Source of the DNA: Candidatus Latescibacterota bacterium
Lineage (GTDB): Bacteria; Latescibacterota; UBA2968; UBA8231
Assembly (NCBI GenBank): GCA_022827165.1
Contig: JAJDTN010000134.1
Span: 1-14,694 of the forward strand
DNA: 14,694 nucleotides
Direction of reading: 5' to 3'
The number at the start of each line of letters is the position of its first letter. The first letter of the stretch is position 1. Made by a program: the position numbers and the translations under genes. The notes under the pieces are model-generated. The model saw only the letters and a program-made list of their open reading frames with translations, did no database searches and was not told the DNA's origin. Shown one piece after another: positions 1 to 8,339 of the stretch.

Positions 1-1253
1 CGTGCTACACCAAGCTCGACCGGGCCGACGAGGCCCTGGAGGTGTACCAGAGGCTCGCCCTGGAGACGGAGACGGTCCTGGAGGAAGCGGAGTACCGTCT
101 GGCCCACGCCGAGATCCGCTACCGGCAGGGCGGCTACGAGGAGGTGGTCGAGGCGTGCCGCGCCATCGAAGCCCTGGGCGTGACCGAGACGGAGTTGCCG
201 AAGTCGCGGCCGTACTACGTGCTTGAGAAGGCCTGGTACCTGAAGGCGGACGCCTCCCTGCGGCTGAATCGGTTCGCCGACGCCTCCGGGGCGGCGGCAA
301 GGGGCTGGCAGCGGTTCCCAGGCGGGTACTTCGCCGCCGATTTTCTCTTTCTGCGGGGGCTGGCCGACCTGCAGCGCGATGACAACGAGTCCTCCGTGGC
401 CTCCTTCACCCGGATGCTGCGGCGCTTCCCCGACCATGACAATGCCCCGTACGCCCTCTACTACCGGGGCTACGGGCAGTTCAACCAGACCATGTTCCGG
501 GAGGCGGAAGCGGACTTCCGCCGCCTGCTGCGCGAACATCCTGAGATCGATGTCGCCGCCGACGCCGCTTTCCGCGCGGCGGAGTGCGTGTACAACCTCG
601 GCCGCTTCGCCGAGGCCGCCGGCGCCTATCAGGCCTTTCACGACCGCTACCCGTCCACCCCGCTGGCAGAGGAAGCGCTGTACAACGTCGCCTGGTGTCA
701 CCTGAACCTGCGCGGCGAGCAGGGACGGAACGAGGCCGTGGCGCGGCGCAGCCTGGAGACCTACCTGGAGGGCTATCCGGGGGGACGTTGGGCGTCCACG
801 GCGCGGTACACCCTGGCGGAGATCCGCTACAACGCCGGGGAGTACGACGCGGCCTACGGGATGTTCGTGGAGATCGAGCAGGAGTTCCCCGGCACCGAGG
901 CGGCCCGCCGCGCCGCCGGGGCCCTCCCGGACCTCAGGGAAGCGGTGGCCTACAAGGCCTACGAAGCGGCCATGGAGGAGTTCAACCTGGCCGTGGAGGG
1001 CGAGAGCGATGACGGCCTGCGGGCGGTGATCCCCCGGCTGGAGGTGATCTGGGAGGAGTATCCCCAGACCTCCAGCGGCATCGGTGCTCGCGTGAACATG
1101 GCGGTGGCATACCAGAAGCTGAAGAGATGGAAGCAGGCGGTGGACATCTACGACGAGATCGTCGCCGCTTCCGAGGGCGGCGCTCCGGTTGAACCGAATG
1201 TGCTGGCCTTCTGCCAGCGCCGCAGCGGCACGATCAAGAGGAGGCACCTGTGA
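1..1253 (+). CDS. Tetratricopeptide-repeat (TPR) protein, 5'-truncated by window edge
   Basis: The reading frame is open from base 3 with no stop upstream, so the gene starts outside the window and 416 C-terminal residues are visible. A GTG at 42 would also be an in-frame start, but residues before it (CYTKLDRADEALE) already read as a TPR helix, so truncation is the better reading. The protein is a string of helix-turn-helix units with the TPR pattern of small residues and the P-x-x-x-x-A/YP spacing seen in BamD/YbgF-like periplasmic scaffolds, for example RFPDHDNAPYALYYRGYGQF, RYPSTPLAEEALYNVAWCHL and EYPQTSSGIGARVNMAVAYQ. No catalytic domain is visible. TPR proteins act as protein-interaction scaffolds. 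The next gene overlaps its stop by 4 bp, so the two are co-translated. In context it is probably a periplasmic partner of a Tol/Ton-type complex; that role is inference. Whether it has a signal peptide cannot be seen. Confidence 0.88.
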   Translation, partial: CYTKLDRADEALEVYQRLALETETVLEEAEYRLAHAEIRYRQGGYEEVVEACRAIEALGVTETELPKSRPYYVLEKAWYLKADASLRLNRFADASGAAARGWQRFPGGYFAADFLFLRGLADLQRDDNESSVASFTRMLRRFPDHDNAPYALYYRGYGQFNQTMFREAEADFRRLLREHPEIDVAADAAFRAAECVYNLGRFAEAAGAYQAFHDRYPSTPLAEEALYNVAWCHLNLRGEQGRNEAVARRSLETYLEGYPGGRWASTARYTLAEIRYNAGEYDAAYGMFVEIEQEFPGTEAARRAAGALPDLREAVAYKAYEAAMEEFNLAVEGESDDGLRAVIPRLEVIWEEYPQTSSGIGARVNMAVAYQKLKRWKQAVDIYDEIVAASEGGAPVEPNVLAFCQRRSGTIKRRHL

Positions 1254-2449
1254 CGGACCGTCTGTCGGTTCTTCGCTACGGACGCAGGCTCCTCTACCTG
1301 GGCCTGGTGGCGTCGGTGGCTCTCCATCTGGTGGTCGGTGCCGTCTGGCTGCTGCCGGAGGACGAGGAGGAGGAGCAGGTCGTGGCCCGCTTCGAATTCG
1401 AGGAACAGGACACGCCGCTCTTCGTGCCGGCGCCGCGGCTGGCCCGGGAGTTCGCCTTTCGCAAGCAACCGATCCCCCAGGGCACGCCCATCGTGCGGTC
1501 GAGCGGCGACGAGACCTCGACCACCGTGGGCGGGGCCGTGGGCCGCGTGCGCATGTCACCCACCTCGGCCACCTGGACCCGCACCGGGGGAAGCGCCGAC
1601 TTCCTGGTCGACGTCGGCGCCGGCGACCTCAGTGCCGCCGTGGTCGGCCTGCCCCGGTTCGAGGCGGTGGAGCTGACGAGCCTGAAGGAGCCGGAGCGGC
1701 GGATCGACATGGAGGCCGAGTTCCTCGACCTGACGGCCCTCAACACGGGCCGCTATCGGGGCATGGTGATCCAGGATCCGACGGACAAGCAGAACATCAC
1801 CGGCTTCGTCTACCTGGCCCTGGCCTGGGGGAGCATCCTGGAGCCTTCCCAGAAACGTTCGATCAACCAGCTCGTGCGGGCCATCAACAACTACACGCGG
1901 ATCGAGGCCCAGGAATACGACCAGATGTTTCTCGACTCGCAGGCCCTGTTCAAGGCGCCCTTCGTCTACATCGCGGCGAACCGGGCCTTCGAGCTGACCG
2001 AGCACGAGGCCAAGAACCTGGCCCGCTACCTGCGCAGCGGCGGCTTCGTCGTGGCCGACAACGGCCGGCCCGACCTGGAATTCGGGCCCGCCGAGGCCAG
2101 CCTGCGGCAGATGTTCCGCGAGGCCCTGGGCCGCGACGCCCGCTTCGTGCCTCTGCAGAACGACCATCCCATCTACCATGTGTTCTTCGACTTCGACGAC
2201 GGCCCTCCACCCGGCGGCGAGGTCTCGAACCGGACCTATCGGCGAACGGTGTACTTCCTGGAGGGGATCTACCTCGGCGACCGGCTGGTGGCCGTCTACT
2301 CGGACAAGGGCTACGGCATCTTCTGGGAGAGGGAGACGCAGAACGAGCCCCACTTGAAGATGGGGGTGAACATGGTGGTCTTCGCCCTGACCCAGAAGGG
2401 CTCCATCGCCCAGCAGCAGATCGACTTCTACAACCAGCACAGCCAATGA
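1250..2449 (+). CDS. TonB-like membrane-anchored DUF4159 protein
   Basis: 399 aa. The GTG start at 1250 overlaps the preceding TGA (GTGA), with a strong AGAGGAGG Shine-Dalgarno at about 1237-1244, which decides the start. A short basic N-terminus is followed by one membrane segment at residues about 14-35 and an acidic stretch (EDEEEEQ), giving the N-in, periplasm-out layout of TonB/TolA-type proteins. Residues about 60-180 form a Pro-containing linker and a small unrecognised domain. Residues about 184-380 match DUF4159 by pattern: GGFVVADN (264-271), NDHPIYHVFFDFDDGPP (304-320), a G-D-R-L-V-A-V-Y-S-D strand (343-352) and a terminal N-M-V-V-F-A-L segment. DUF4159 has a glutamine-amidotransferase-like/Rossmann-type layout and no established reaction. 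With a TPR protein before it and an AgmX-domain protein after it, the gene fits an energy-coupling or envelope operon. The family call rests on motif recognition, not a profile search. Confidence 0.85.
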   Translation: MTDRLSVLRYGRRLLYLGLVASVALHLVVGAVWLLPEDEEEEQVVARFEFEEQDTPLFVPAPRLAREFAFRKQPIPQGTPIVRSSGDETSTTVGGAVGRVRMSPTSATWTRTGGSADFLVDVGAGDLSAAVVGLPRFEAVELTSLKEPERRIDMEAEFLDLTALNTGRYRGMVIQDPTDKQNITGFVYLALAWGSILEPSQKRSINQLVRAINNYTRIEAQEYDQMFLDSQALFKAPFVYIAANRAFELTEHEAKNLARYLRSGGFVVADNGRPDLEFGPAEASLRQMFREALGRDARFVPLQNDHPIYHVFFDFDDGPPPGGEVSNRTYRRTVYFLEGIYLGDRLVAVYSDKGYGIFWERETQNEPHLKMGVNMVVFALTQKGSIAQQQIDFYNQHSQ

Positions 2450-2495
2450 GACCAGGCCGGATCCCATGGGCCCGGACAGACAAGGAATGAACCGC

Positions 2496-3755
2496 ATGGG
2501 GAAAGGCAATCAGCACCGACGGGGGAGGCGCCGGGGCCATCGGCTTGGGCGGGCGGTCTTTGGCCTCGCCCTGGCCGTATCCCTGCTCACCGTCCACTGC
2601 AGCTTCCTGCGCGAGGCGATCTACCCCGAACGCTACGACCGAGTGGTCTCCCTCCTGCCGGGGGAGCAGGGCGAGCAGGGCATCACCGTCGGCGAGGGCG
2701 GACTGGTCACCTGCGACATGGAAGGGATGAGAATCGCAGTCGAGCACATGTCCGACCACGAGCTCAACGGCATGTTCCCGAACGAGTCCAACCAGGGGCA
2801 GTACTCGATCAACCCCTATACCTACGGAGACTACGTGGACCCGGCCCTGGGATACGTTCGGACCCGCTTTACCGTCTTCCGGGTCACCGTCACCAATCAG
2901 GACCTCGCCAAGGTGGCCATGCAGCCCCTGCGGTCGCAGTTGACCACGAACCGCCCCGGAGAGGTTCTCGCGTCCTACGGGGTGCTGGCCGGATCGGCGT
3001 CCCGCAACTTCGAGTCATACTACCGCGCCCTGAAGGGACCCAGCGGCAACGAGGACTACCGGTTCAACATGCGCATGGGTCTGGTGCGCACGAACAACTA
3101 TGCCGTGGACGAGGAGATCTTCAAGGGCGAGCAGTACTCCGGGTTTCTCGTCTTCGATCCCCTGGAGGACGAGGTGACCGACGTCGAACTGCACCTGAAG
3201 GACTTCATCCTGAAGTTCAACGCTTTCGGCAAGCCCCTGGAGACGACGGACGTCTCCTTCGCCTTCCGTCGAACCGTCGAGCAGCAGGTCCTCGATTTCG
3301 CGCGCGCCGAGGAATGGGAGTTCTCCGAGGCTCGTCTGGCGGCGGCCAGCCAGGTCGTGGGCAACGCCACGGGAGACATCACCCGCGACGTGACCGCCAT
3401 CGACGCCTTCGCCCGCACCCGGCTCGAGGAGGTGAACGACTGCTTCGAGGGCCCCTTCATGGAGGGCAAGGCCTCGGAGGGGAAGGTGACGGCCCAGTTG
3501 GTCGTCCTCGCCAGCGGCATGGTCGAGTCCGCCCAGATCCTGGAAGCGACGGTCGTCAGCGACGAGGTGAACCGCTGCGTGGAGGAGAGGGTGCGATCCT
3601 GGCGGCTGCCGCCTTCCGCCGGCGTGGTGCCGGCGGCGGCCGGGACTCAGGAACCGTCCGACACCGACATGGCCCCGGCTCCGGTCCGCGGACCCACCTC
3701 GGCGCGGGTGACGGCGAGGGTCTACTTCGAGTTCCAGGACGTGCGGCCGGAGTAG
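2496..3755 (+). CDS. Exported protein with C-terminal AgmX/PglI-like domain
   Basis: 419 aa from the ATG at 2496, chosen because AAGGA at 2482-2486 lies 9 nt upstream. In-frame ATGs at 2466 and 2487 are possible; the first lacks a clear ribosome site and the second abuts the AAGGA. A very basic N-terminus (GRRRGHRLGR) precedes a hydrophobic core at residues 20-34 ending LLTVHC. Cys35 resembles a lipobox but His at -1 is atypical, so lipidation is uncertain. Residues about 40-290 are an unrecognised, mostly beta region. Residues about 303-375 match the AgmX/PglI C-terminal pattern: a helix ending in NDCFEGP (Cys316), strand GKVTAQLVVLASGMVESAQI, then VNRCVEERVRSWRLPP (Cys361). A final strand, ARVTARVYFEFQ, follows an Ala/Pro linker. 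This domain is known from myxobacterial gliding and TonB-like proteins. The gene follows the DUF4159 gene closely and probably belongs to the same operon. Confidence 0.85.
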   Translation: MGKGNQHRRGRRRGHRLGRAVFGLALAVSLLTVHCSFLREAIYPERYDRVVSLLPGEQGEQGITVGEGGLVTCDMEGMRIAVEHMSDHELNGMFPNESNQGQYSINPYTYGDYVDPALGYVRTRFTVFRVTVTNQDLAKVAMQPLRSQLTTNRPGEVLASYGVLAGSASRNFESYYRALKGPSGNEDYRFNMRMGLVRTNNYAVDEEIFKGEQYSGFLVFDPLEDEVTDVELHLKDFILKFNAFGKPLETTDVSFAFRRTVEQQVLDFARAEEWEFSEARLAAASQVVGNATGDITRDVTAIDAFARTRLEEVNDCFEGPFMEGKASEGKVTAQLVVLASGMVESAQILEATVVSDEVNRCVEERVRSWRLPPSAGVVPAAAGTQEPSDTDMAPAPVRGPTSARVTARVYFEFQDVRPE

Positions 3756-3789
3756 ACCCGGCGAGCCTCGCGCCGCCGGCGGTCCGGCG
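3756..3789. terminator. Short convergent intergenic region with GC-rich inverted repeats
   Basis: 34 bp separate the stops of two convergent genes. The segment holds GCGA-gcc-TCGC (3761-3771) and CGCCG (3771-3775) pairing with CGGCG (3785-3789) around a 9-nt loop. There is no T tract on either strand, so this is only a weak candidate for a bidirectional transcription end. Confidence 0.2.
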
Positions 3790-6576
3790 TCAGCGCTCGA
3801 GGCCGCGCAGCATCTCCAACGCTTCACGGTCCCCCGGGTCCAGCTCCAGGGCCCGTCCCAGGGCGCGCCGAGCCTCGGAGGGCCGCTGAAGGGCCAGCAA
3901 GGCCCGCCCCAGGTTGGCGTGCACCAGGGCGACGTCGTCACGCAGCGCCAGGGCCCGCCGGAAGGCCTTCAGGGCGTCCTCCGCCCGACCGAGTTGCAGC
4001 CTCGTCATGCCCAGATCGTTCCAGGCGCGGGGGTCCCCGGGCCGATGGGTAGCGGCTTGCCGCAGGGCCTCCTCGGCCCCGGCCATCTCACCGTAGCGCA
4101 CGAGCACCGAACCCAGTCCGTACCAGGCGGGTCCGTGGGCGCCATCGAGGGCGAGGGCCTCCTGGAAGGCGGCTGCCGCCGCCGGCAGGTCGCCCCGCGC
4201 CAGCAGCAGGTTGCCGAGCCGGACCCGGGAGGGCAGGTCCGAAGGGTCGCGCAGGCTGCGCTGGCGCAGGACCTCCAGGTCCCTGTCCAGCTCCCCCAGC
4301 CGGTCATGCCGCGCGGCGAGGCGGCGCGCCTCGGCGGTGCGTCCCTGGCGGTCGAAGACCTGGGCCAGGAGCAGGTGGGGCCGCGGCTGCCCGGGACCCA
4401 GGCGCACCGCTCTCTCCAGGGCCTGCCGGGCGCCGGCCAGGTCGTTCTCCCGCAGGCGGGCGACGCCGACCCACGTGAAGGCCTCGTAGGAGCGGGGCGA
4501 CAGCTCCGCGGCGCGGGCGAAGGCCGAGGCCGCTTCCGACGCCTTGTCCAGACTCAGGTGCACCTTGCCCAGCAACAGGTGGACGTCGGCGCGTTCCGGC
4601 GCCTCCCGGGCCACCGCCGACAGCAGCTCGGCGGCCTCGCGGGCTCGGCCGAGTCCGGCATAGAGCACGACGGCCAGATTCACCCGGGCTTGCAGGCTGT
4701 CCGGCGCCATCTCCATCGCGCGGCGCAGGCTGGCCTCGGCCTGGCCATAGCGGCCCTCCCGGTAGAGGGCCTTGCCCCGGGCGACGAGCTCGGCAGCCGG
4801 CCGTCGCCGGTCCCCGGGAGGCAGTTCCACCGTCGCCGCCGGCCGCCGGGGCGCCGCCACCGGTCCAACCGCCGGGACCGGCACGGGAAGGCCGGCCACC
4901 GGCGGGGCTCCCTCGCGGAGGGTGTGGTAGCGCCGGGTCTCCAGACTCCCCAGTCGCTGCTGCCGGCCGGAGGGAAAGCGCACGCGCAGGCTGTCGACCC
5001 GGCTCTCCGCGCCGAGGCCGAAGAGCAGTCGGGGATCGTGGCTGGACTGGAAGCCGTAGCCGGCTCGGACCTCGGCGATCTGCCGTGCCCCCCCGGAGAA
5101 CAGCTCCACCCGGGCGCCCACGGCCACGGTCCCCGCCGTGTCGAGGACGCGCAGACCGACCCACGGGCGGCGGTTGCCGCCGTCGTTGAGCAGCAGCGTG
5201 GGCCGCTCGTTCAGGTCGACGAACAGCAGGTCGGCGTCGCCGTCGTCGTCCAGATCGCCCACCGCGGCCGCCCGCCCCACGGCCCGGCGATCCCATCCCG
5301 GGCCGCCGTCGACGAGGGCGAAGCGGCCCTTGCGGTTCCGGTACAACAGATTGGCCTGCGGATAGCTCAGGCCCCCCTCGTGGGCCGCGAGTCGGGGGTA
5401 GAGGTGGCCGTTGGAGACGAACAGGTCGAGCCAGCCGTCGTTGTCGAAGTCCACGAAGGCGGTGGACCACCCGAGGAGAGGCCGCGAGTCCATCACCAGG
5501 CCCGAGGCCGCCGACGCGTCCGTGAAACGGCCGGCGCCCTCGTTCCTGTAGAGGGTGTTGTAGTCGTCGGCGAAGTTGGTGACCACCAGGTCCAGGTCGC
5601 CGTCGCGGTCGAAGTCACCGGCGTCGACGCCCATGCCCGCCTGGGGCTGGCCGTCCTCGGTGAAGGCGGCCCCGGCCAGGGCCCCGTACTCCGTGAGGCG
5701 CCAGTCGCCGTCGTTGCGGTACAAGGTGTTCGGGTCGGAGTCGTTGGCCACGTAGAGGTCCTGGTCTCCGTCCCCGTCGAGGTCGGCGAAGAGCACGCCG
5801 AGACCCGCCCGCCGCAGGCTGCCGACGCCGGTGGCCAGGCTCATGTCCTCGAAGCGGCCGTCCCCGAGGTTGCGGTAGAGCCGGTCAGCCTGGCGCTCCA
5901 TGTCGAGGGGACCGCAGAAGACATCGAGTCCGCGGTACGAACACGGTTCGCCGCCTCCCGGCGGGCGGGCCGGATCGAACTCGAGATAGTTGGTCACGTA
6001 GAGGTCGAGGAGTCCGTCGGCGTCCAGGTCTCCGAAGGCGGCGCTCGAACCCCAGCCGTCGTCGTCGACCGACGCGGAGCCGGCGATGGCGGCGAAGGTG
6101 CCGTCGCCGTGGTTCCGGTACAGCTCGTTGCGGCCCCAGCGGGTCACGTAGAGGTCCGGGTCGGCGTCGGCGTCGACATCGGCCGCGGCCACTCCCATCC
6201 CCCAGCCAACCTCATCGAGACCCGCCATCGCGGTGACGTCGGAAAACCGGGGGACGCCGTCCGGCCTCCTGTCCACCTGCCGGAAGAGCCGGTCCCCGGC
6301 CGTGGGCGGGGGATCCTCGAAGCGGGTCCCGCCGACGAGGAACAGGTCCAGGGCGCCGTCGCCGTCGGCGTCGAGAATCCCGGCGCCGGCCGACATGGTC
6401 TCCACGATCCAGCGCTGCTCCGGGGAGCCGGAGACGTTGCGGTGGCCCTCCAGGCCGGCGGCCTCGGTCACGTCGAGAAACCGGAACCCCGGGGCGGTCC
6501 CCCGGCCGGGGGGCTCCTTCGCCTCCCCGCAGGACCAGAGGGCGCCCAGTGTCAGGCACGCGAGCCCCCGGATCAA
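3790..6576 (-). CDS. CRTAC1-type FG-GAP/ASPIC lipoprotein fused to TPR domain
   Basis: 928 aa from a TTG start at 6576. The TTG overlaps the upstream gene's TGA (TTGA) and has GGAG at 6585-6582 five bases upstream; no ATG or GTG start nearby keeps the signal peptide. Residues 1-16 form a lipoprotein signal ending LWSC (Cys16). Residues about 62-460 contain repeated FG-GAP/VCBS units with D-x-D-x-D-G-x-x-D loops and LYRN-x-G-x-G-x-F tails, for example DADGDGALDLFL (70-80), DFDRDGDLDLVVTNF (321-335) and DLDDDGDADLLFVDL (441-455). These are expected to form a calcium-binding beta-propeller. The family's two-cysteine loop is intact (Cys212, Cys221). Residues about 486-556 are the ASPIC/UnbV domain (AEVRAGYGFQSSHDPRLLFG). 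After a Pro/Ala linker (557-590), residues 594-925 hold about nine TPR units. The protein is likely anchored on the periplasmic or outer face of an envelope membrane. The ligand is unknown. It is translationally coupled to the upstream barrel lipoprotein. Confidence 0.93.
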   Translation of the reverse strand: MIRGLACLTLGALWSCGEAKEPPGRGTAPGFRFLDVTEAAGLEGHRNVSGSPEQRWIVETMSAGAGILDADGDGALDLFLVGGTRFEDPPPTAGDRLFRQVDRRPDGVPRFSDVTAMAGLDEVGWGMGVAAADVDADADPDLYVTRWGRNELYRNHGDGTFAAIAGSASVDDDGWGSSAAFGDLDADGLLDLYVTNYLEFDPARPPGGGEPCSYRGLDVFCGPLDMERQADRLYRNLGDGRFEDMSLATGVGSLRRAGLGVLFADLDGDGDQDLYVANDSDPNTLYRNDGDWRLTEYGALAGAAFTEDGQPQAGMGVDAGDFDRDGDLDLVVTNFADDYNTLYRNEGAGRFTDASAASGLVMDSRPLLGWSTAFVDFDNDGWLDLFVSNGHLYPRLAAHEGGLSYPQANLLYRNRKGRFALVDGGPGWDRRAVGRAAAVGDLDDDGDADLLFVDLNERPTLLLNDGGNRRPWVGLRVLDTAGTVAVGARVELFSGGARQIAEVRAGYGFQSSHDPRLLFGLGAESRVDSLRVRFPSGRQQRLGSLETRRYHTLREGAPPVAGLPVPVPAVGPVAAPRRPAATVELPPGDRRRPAAELVARGKALYREGRYGQAEASLRRAMEMAPDSLQARVNLAVVLYAGLGRAREAAELLSAVAREAPERADVHLLLGKVHLSLDKASEAASAFARAAELSPRSYEAFTWVGVARLRENDLAGARQALERAVRLGPGQPRPHLLLAQVFDRQGRTAEARRLAARHDRLGELDRDLEVLRQRSLRDPSDLPSRVRLGNLLLARGDLPAAAAAFQEALALDGAHGPAWYGLGSVLVRYGEMAGAEEALRQAATHRPGDPRAWNDLGMTRLQLGRAEDALKAFRRALALRDDVALVHANLGRALLALQRPSEARRALGRALELDPGDREALEMLRGLER

Positions 6577-8327
6577 GGGTGCTCCACCACCACCTCGCCG
6601 CCCTCCAGGACCCGCCGCACCTCGGCATAGCCCGCGGGGGCGGCCTCTCCCCGCCGCAGGTAGACGAAGTCGAAGGCCGTGCCGGACCTCAGCAGCTCCG
6701 CCGCCAGCGTGGCCGCCGCGGCCAGGACCTGCCCGTAGGTAGCCCCCTCCCGGTTCTCGTCGGTCATCTCCATCTCGCGGCTCCACCACATGCGGCCCCT
6801 CGGGAAGGTCTCGCCGTGGTAGGTGTAGCGCTTCAACTGGTAGTGATCGAGCAGGTATCCCCAGGGCAGGGCGATGGCCACGCGGGCCACGGACACCCGG
6901 TCGCCCGGGTCCCGGCGTGGATGGGCGGCCACGTGGCGGCGAAGGGCGCGGGCATGGCGCAGCTGTTCCTCGAAGGGCACGTGGTGGGCGTGATCGCTGG
7001 TCCAGAACCAGAAGTAGGTCGCCCCCTGCTCGTAGGCGATGGGGAAGAGGAGCCCGGCGGCCTTCGGGTCCATCTGGCCGTAGATGGCGACTCCCCAGCG
7101 GGCTCCGAAGCGGCGGGCGGCTCCCGTGAAGAAGGCCTGGTGGAAGCGGATCGTGGCTTCGGCGTCGCCGGGGAAGTCGACGCCGAGCTCGTCGCGCATC
7201 AGCCGGGCGAACCAGGCCGGCTGATAGCGTCCTTCCATGCACCAGCCCGCCGCGCCTGCCTCCATCTCGTACCAGCAGGCGCTGGCCACGGTCTCCCATA
7301 CCGGGTAGTCGGGCTGGGATATCTCCATGGCGCCCAGGTCCCAGCCGTCCCTGGCGAGCAGGCGCTGCAGGTGACCGCGGCCGTAGCCGCCGTCGCCGTG
7401 GTAGCGCCCCCGGGTGAGCTCCACCACGACCTCCGCGGCTTTCGCCGGATCCCGGAAGTGGCGGAACATGCCGTCGAAGGCCATGGCGCGGATGGCGGGC
7501 TCGTCCATGTACATGACCGCCCCGAAGAAGTTGGGCCGGAACACCAGGTCGGGACGGGCTCCGAAGCCGCCGCGCACCAGGAACCAGACCGGCTCGTCCC
7601 GTACCCACCTCAGGTGCTCTGCGGGGACCCGGAAGATGTTGAAGCCGGCCTCGATCATGGCCGCGTAGTCGTCCCCGTCGAGTTCGACGTACTCGTAGTC
7701 GGGACCGCCGCGGCTCCAGTCCGGCGAGGGTTCGTACAGGCGCCCGGAGCGATCGTCCCGGAAGGAGCGGCTCGTACCGACGAGGACCTCCGGGTCGAGG
7801 GCGAGGCGGCGGGCGCCGCCGACATCGGCCGGCGAGGCCCCGGTGCCGCCGGCAACGCGATGGACCGGCTTGCCGAGCCAGCTCCCTCCCTCGAAGAGAG
7901 GCAGTCCGGGGTCGTCGACCGAGGAGGCCCGCGGCGTCAGGTGAGTGAAGAAGCCGAGCTTCGGCAACAGGGCCCGGCCGCTGGCGGCGTCGACATACTC
8001 GAAGAGGGCGCCCTCGCCATCCGTGAGCAGATAGCGGTGCACGGGGACGGATGGGGCGCCCACGTGCAGGAAGTCGAGGCCGCCGGCGAGCAGGTCGATG
8101 GAAAAGCGGCGGCGATCGCCGGAGAAGGCCTCCAGCCGCCACCAGAAGGCCGTTTCGTCCGCGGCCGTCTCACGGCCGGGCAGGGCCAGGACCAGGTGGG
8201 TGATCCCCGGGACCGGCGATCCCTCGCTGAACTCGTAGCGCGCCCAGCGGCCGTCGAAGGCATCCGGTCCGGGTTGGCAGGCGACCATGGCAAGGGTGAG
8301 ACCGGCGATCAGGAGGCGCCGCGACAT
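6573..8327 (-). CDS. Lipoprotein with putative glycoside-hydrolase-like TIM barrel
   Basis: 584 aa from the ATG at 8327. This start puts an intact signal at the N-terminus: MSRRLLIAG, a hydrophobic core, then MVAC (Cys17). A GTG at 8366 would add 13 residues without improving anything. Residues about 20-130 look like a beta-rich domain. Residues about 215-460 read like a barrel: MIEAGFNIFRVP (224-235), a strand ending VMYMDEP (271-277), GVAIYGQMDP (412-421) and ATYFWFWTSDHAHH (436-449). Clan GH-A glycosidases carry their acid/base Glu after strand 4 in an N/D-E-P-like setting, so E276 is a candidate. Residues about 478-580 (YGQVLAAAATLAAELLRSGT, then FDFVYLRRGE) resemble the flavodoxin-like domain that follows some GH42-type barrels. 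I cannot name a family or substrate, and the enzyme could be inactive. It is the first gene of an operon with the CRTAC1-TPR gene, whose TTG start overlaps its stop. Confidence 0.88.
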   Translation of the reverse strand: MSRRLLIAGLTLAMVACQPGPDAFDGRWARYEFSEGSPVPGITHLVLALPGRETAADETAFWWRLEAFSGDRRRFSIDLLAGGLDFLHVGAPSVPVHRYLLTDGEGALFEYVDAASGRALLPKLGFFTHLTPRASSVDDPGLPLFEGGSWLGKPVHRVAGGTGASPADVGGARRLALDPEVLVGTSRSFRDDRSGRLYEPSPDWSRGGPDYEYVELDGDDYAAMIEAGFNIFRVPAEHLRWVRDEPVWFLVRGGFGARPDLVFRPNFFGAVMYMDEPAIRAMAFDGMFRHFRDPAKAAEVVVELTRGRYHGDGGYGRGHLQRLLARDGWDLGAMEISQPDYPVWETVASACWYEMEAGAAGWCMEGRYQPAWFARLMRDELGVDFPGDAEATIRFHQAFFTGAARRFGARWGVAIYGQMDPKAAGLLFPIAYEQGATYFWFWTSDHAHHVPFEEQLRHARALRRHVAAHPRRDPGDRVSVARVAIALPWGYLLDHYQLKRYTYHGETFPRGRMWWSREMEMTDENREGATYGQVLAAAATLAAELLRSGTAFDFVYLRRGEAAPAGYAEVRRVLEGGEVVVEHP

Positions 8328-8339
8328 GTCCCAAATATA
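8328..8339 (-). promoter_or_regulatory. -10-like TATATT placing a transcript start at the ATG
   Basis: On the minus strand TATATT (8339-8334) is followed by TGGGAC and then the ATG at 8327. That puts the usual start point, about 7 nt after the hexamer, on the A of the start codon, which suggests a leaderless or near-leaderless transcript. It is a conspicuous AT patch in GC-rich sequence. No convincing -35 match was found and no good Shine-Dalgarno precedes this gene. Confidence 0.35.

Noticed and set aside
2466..2495. Ten-codon N-terminal extension of the AgmX-domain protein from ATG 2466
   Set aside because: It is possible, but AAGGA is placed for the ATG at 2496, and the extension adds only hydrophilic residues before the signal.
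3919..6630. Long open frame (903 codons) on the plus strand opposite the CRTAC1-TPR gene
   Set aside because: It is antisense to a gene with clear domains, shows only Gly/Val/Gln/Arg-biased low-complexity sequence and arises from high GC at third codon positions.
6577..8142. N-terminal extension of the CRTAC1-TPR frame upstream of 6576
   Set aside because: This stretch is an Arg/Pro-rich shadow of the barrel lipoprotein; the signal peptide begins exactly at the TTG of 6576.
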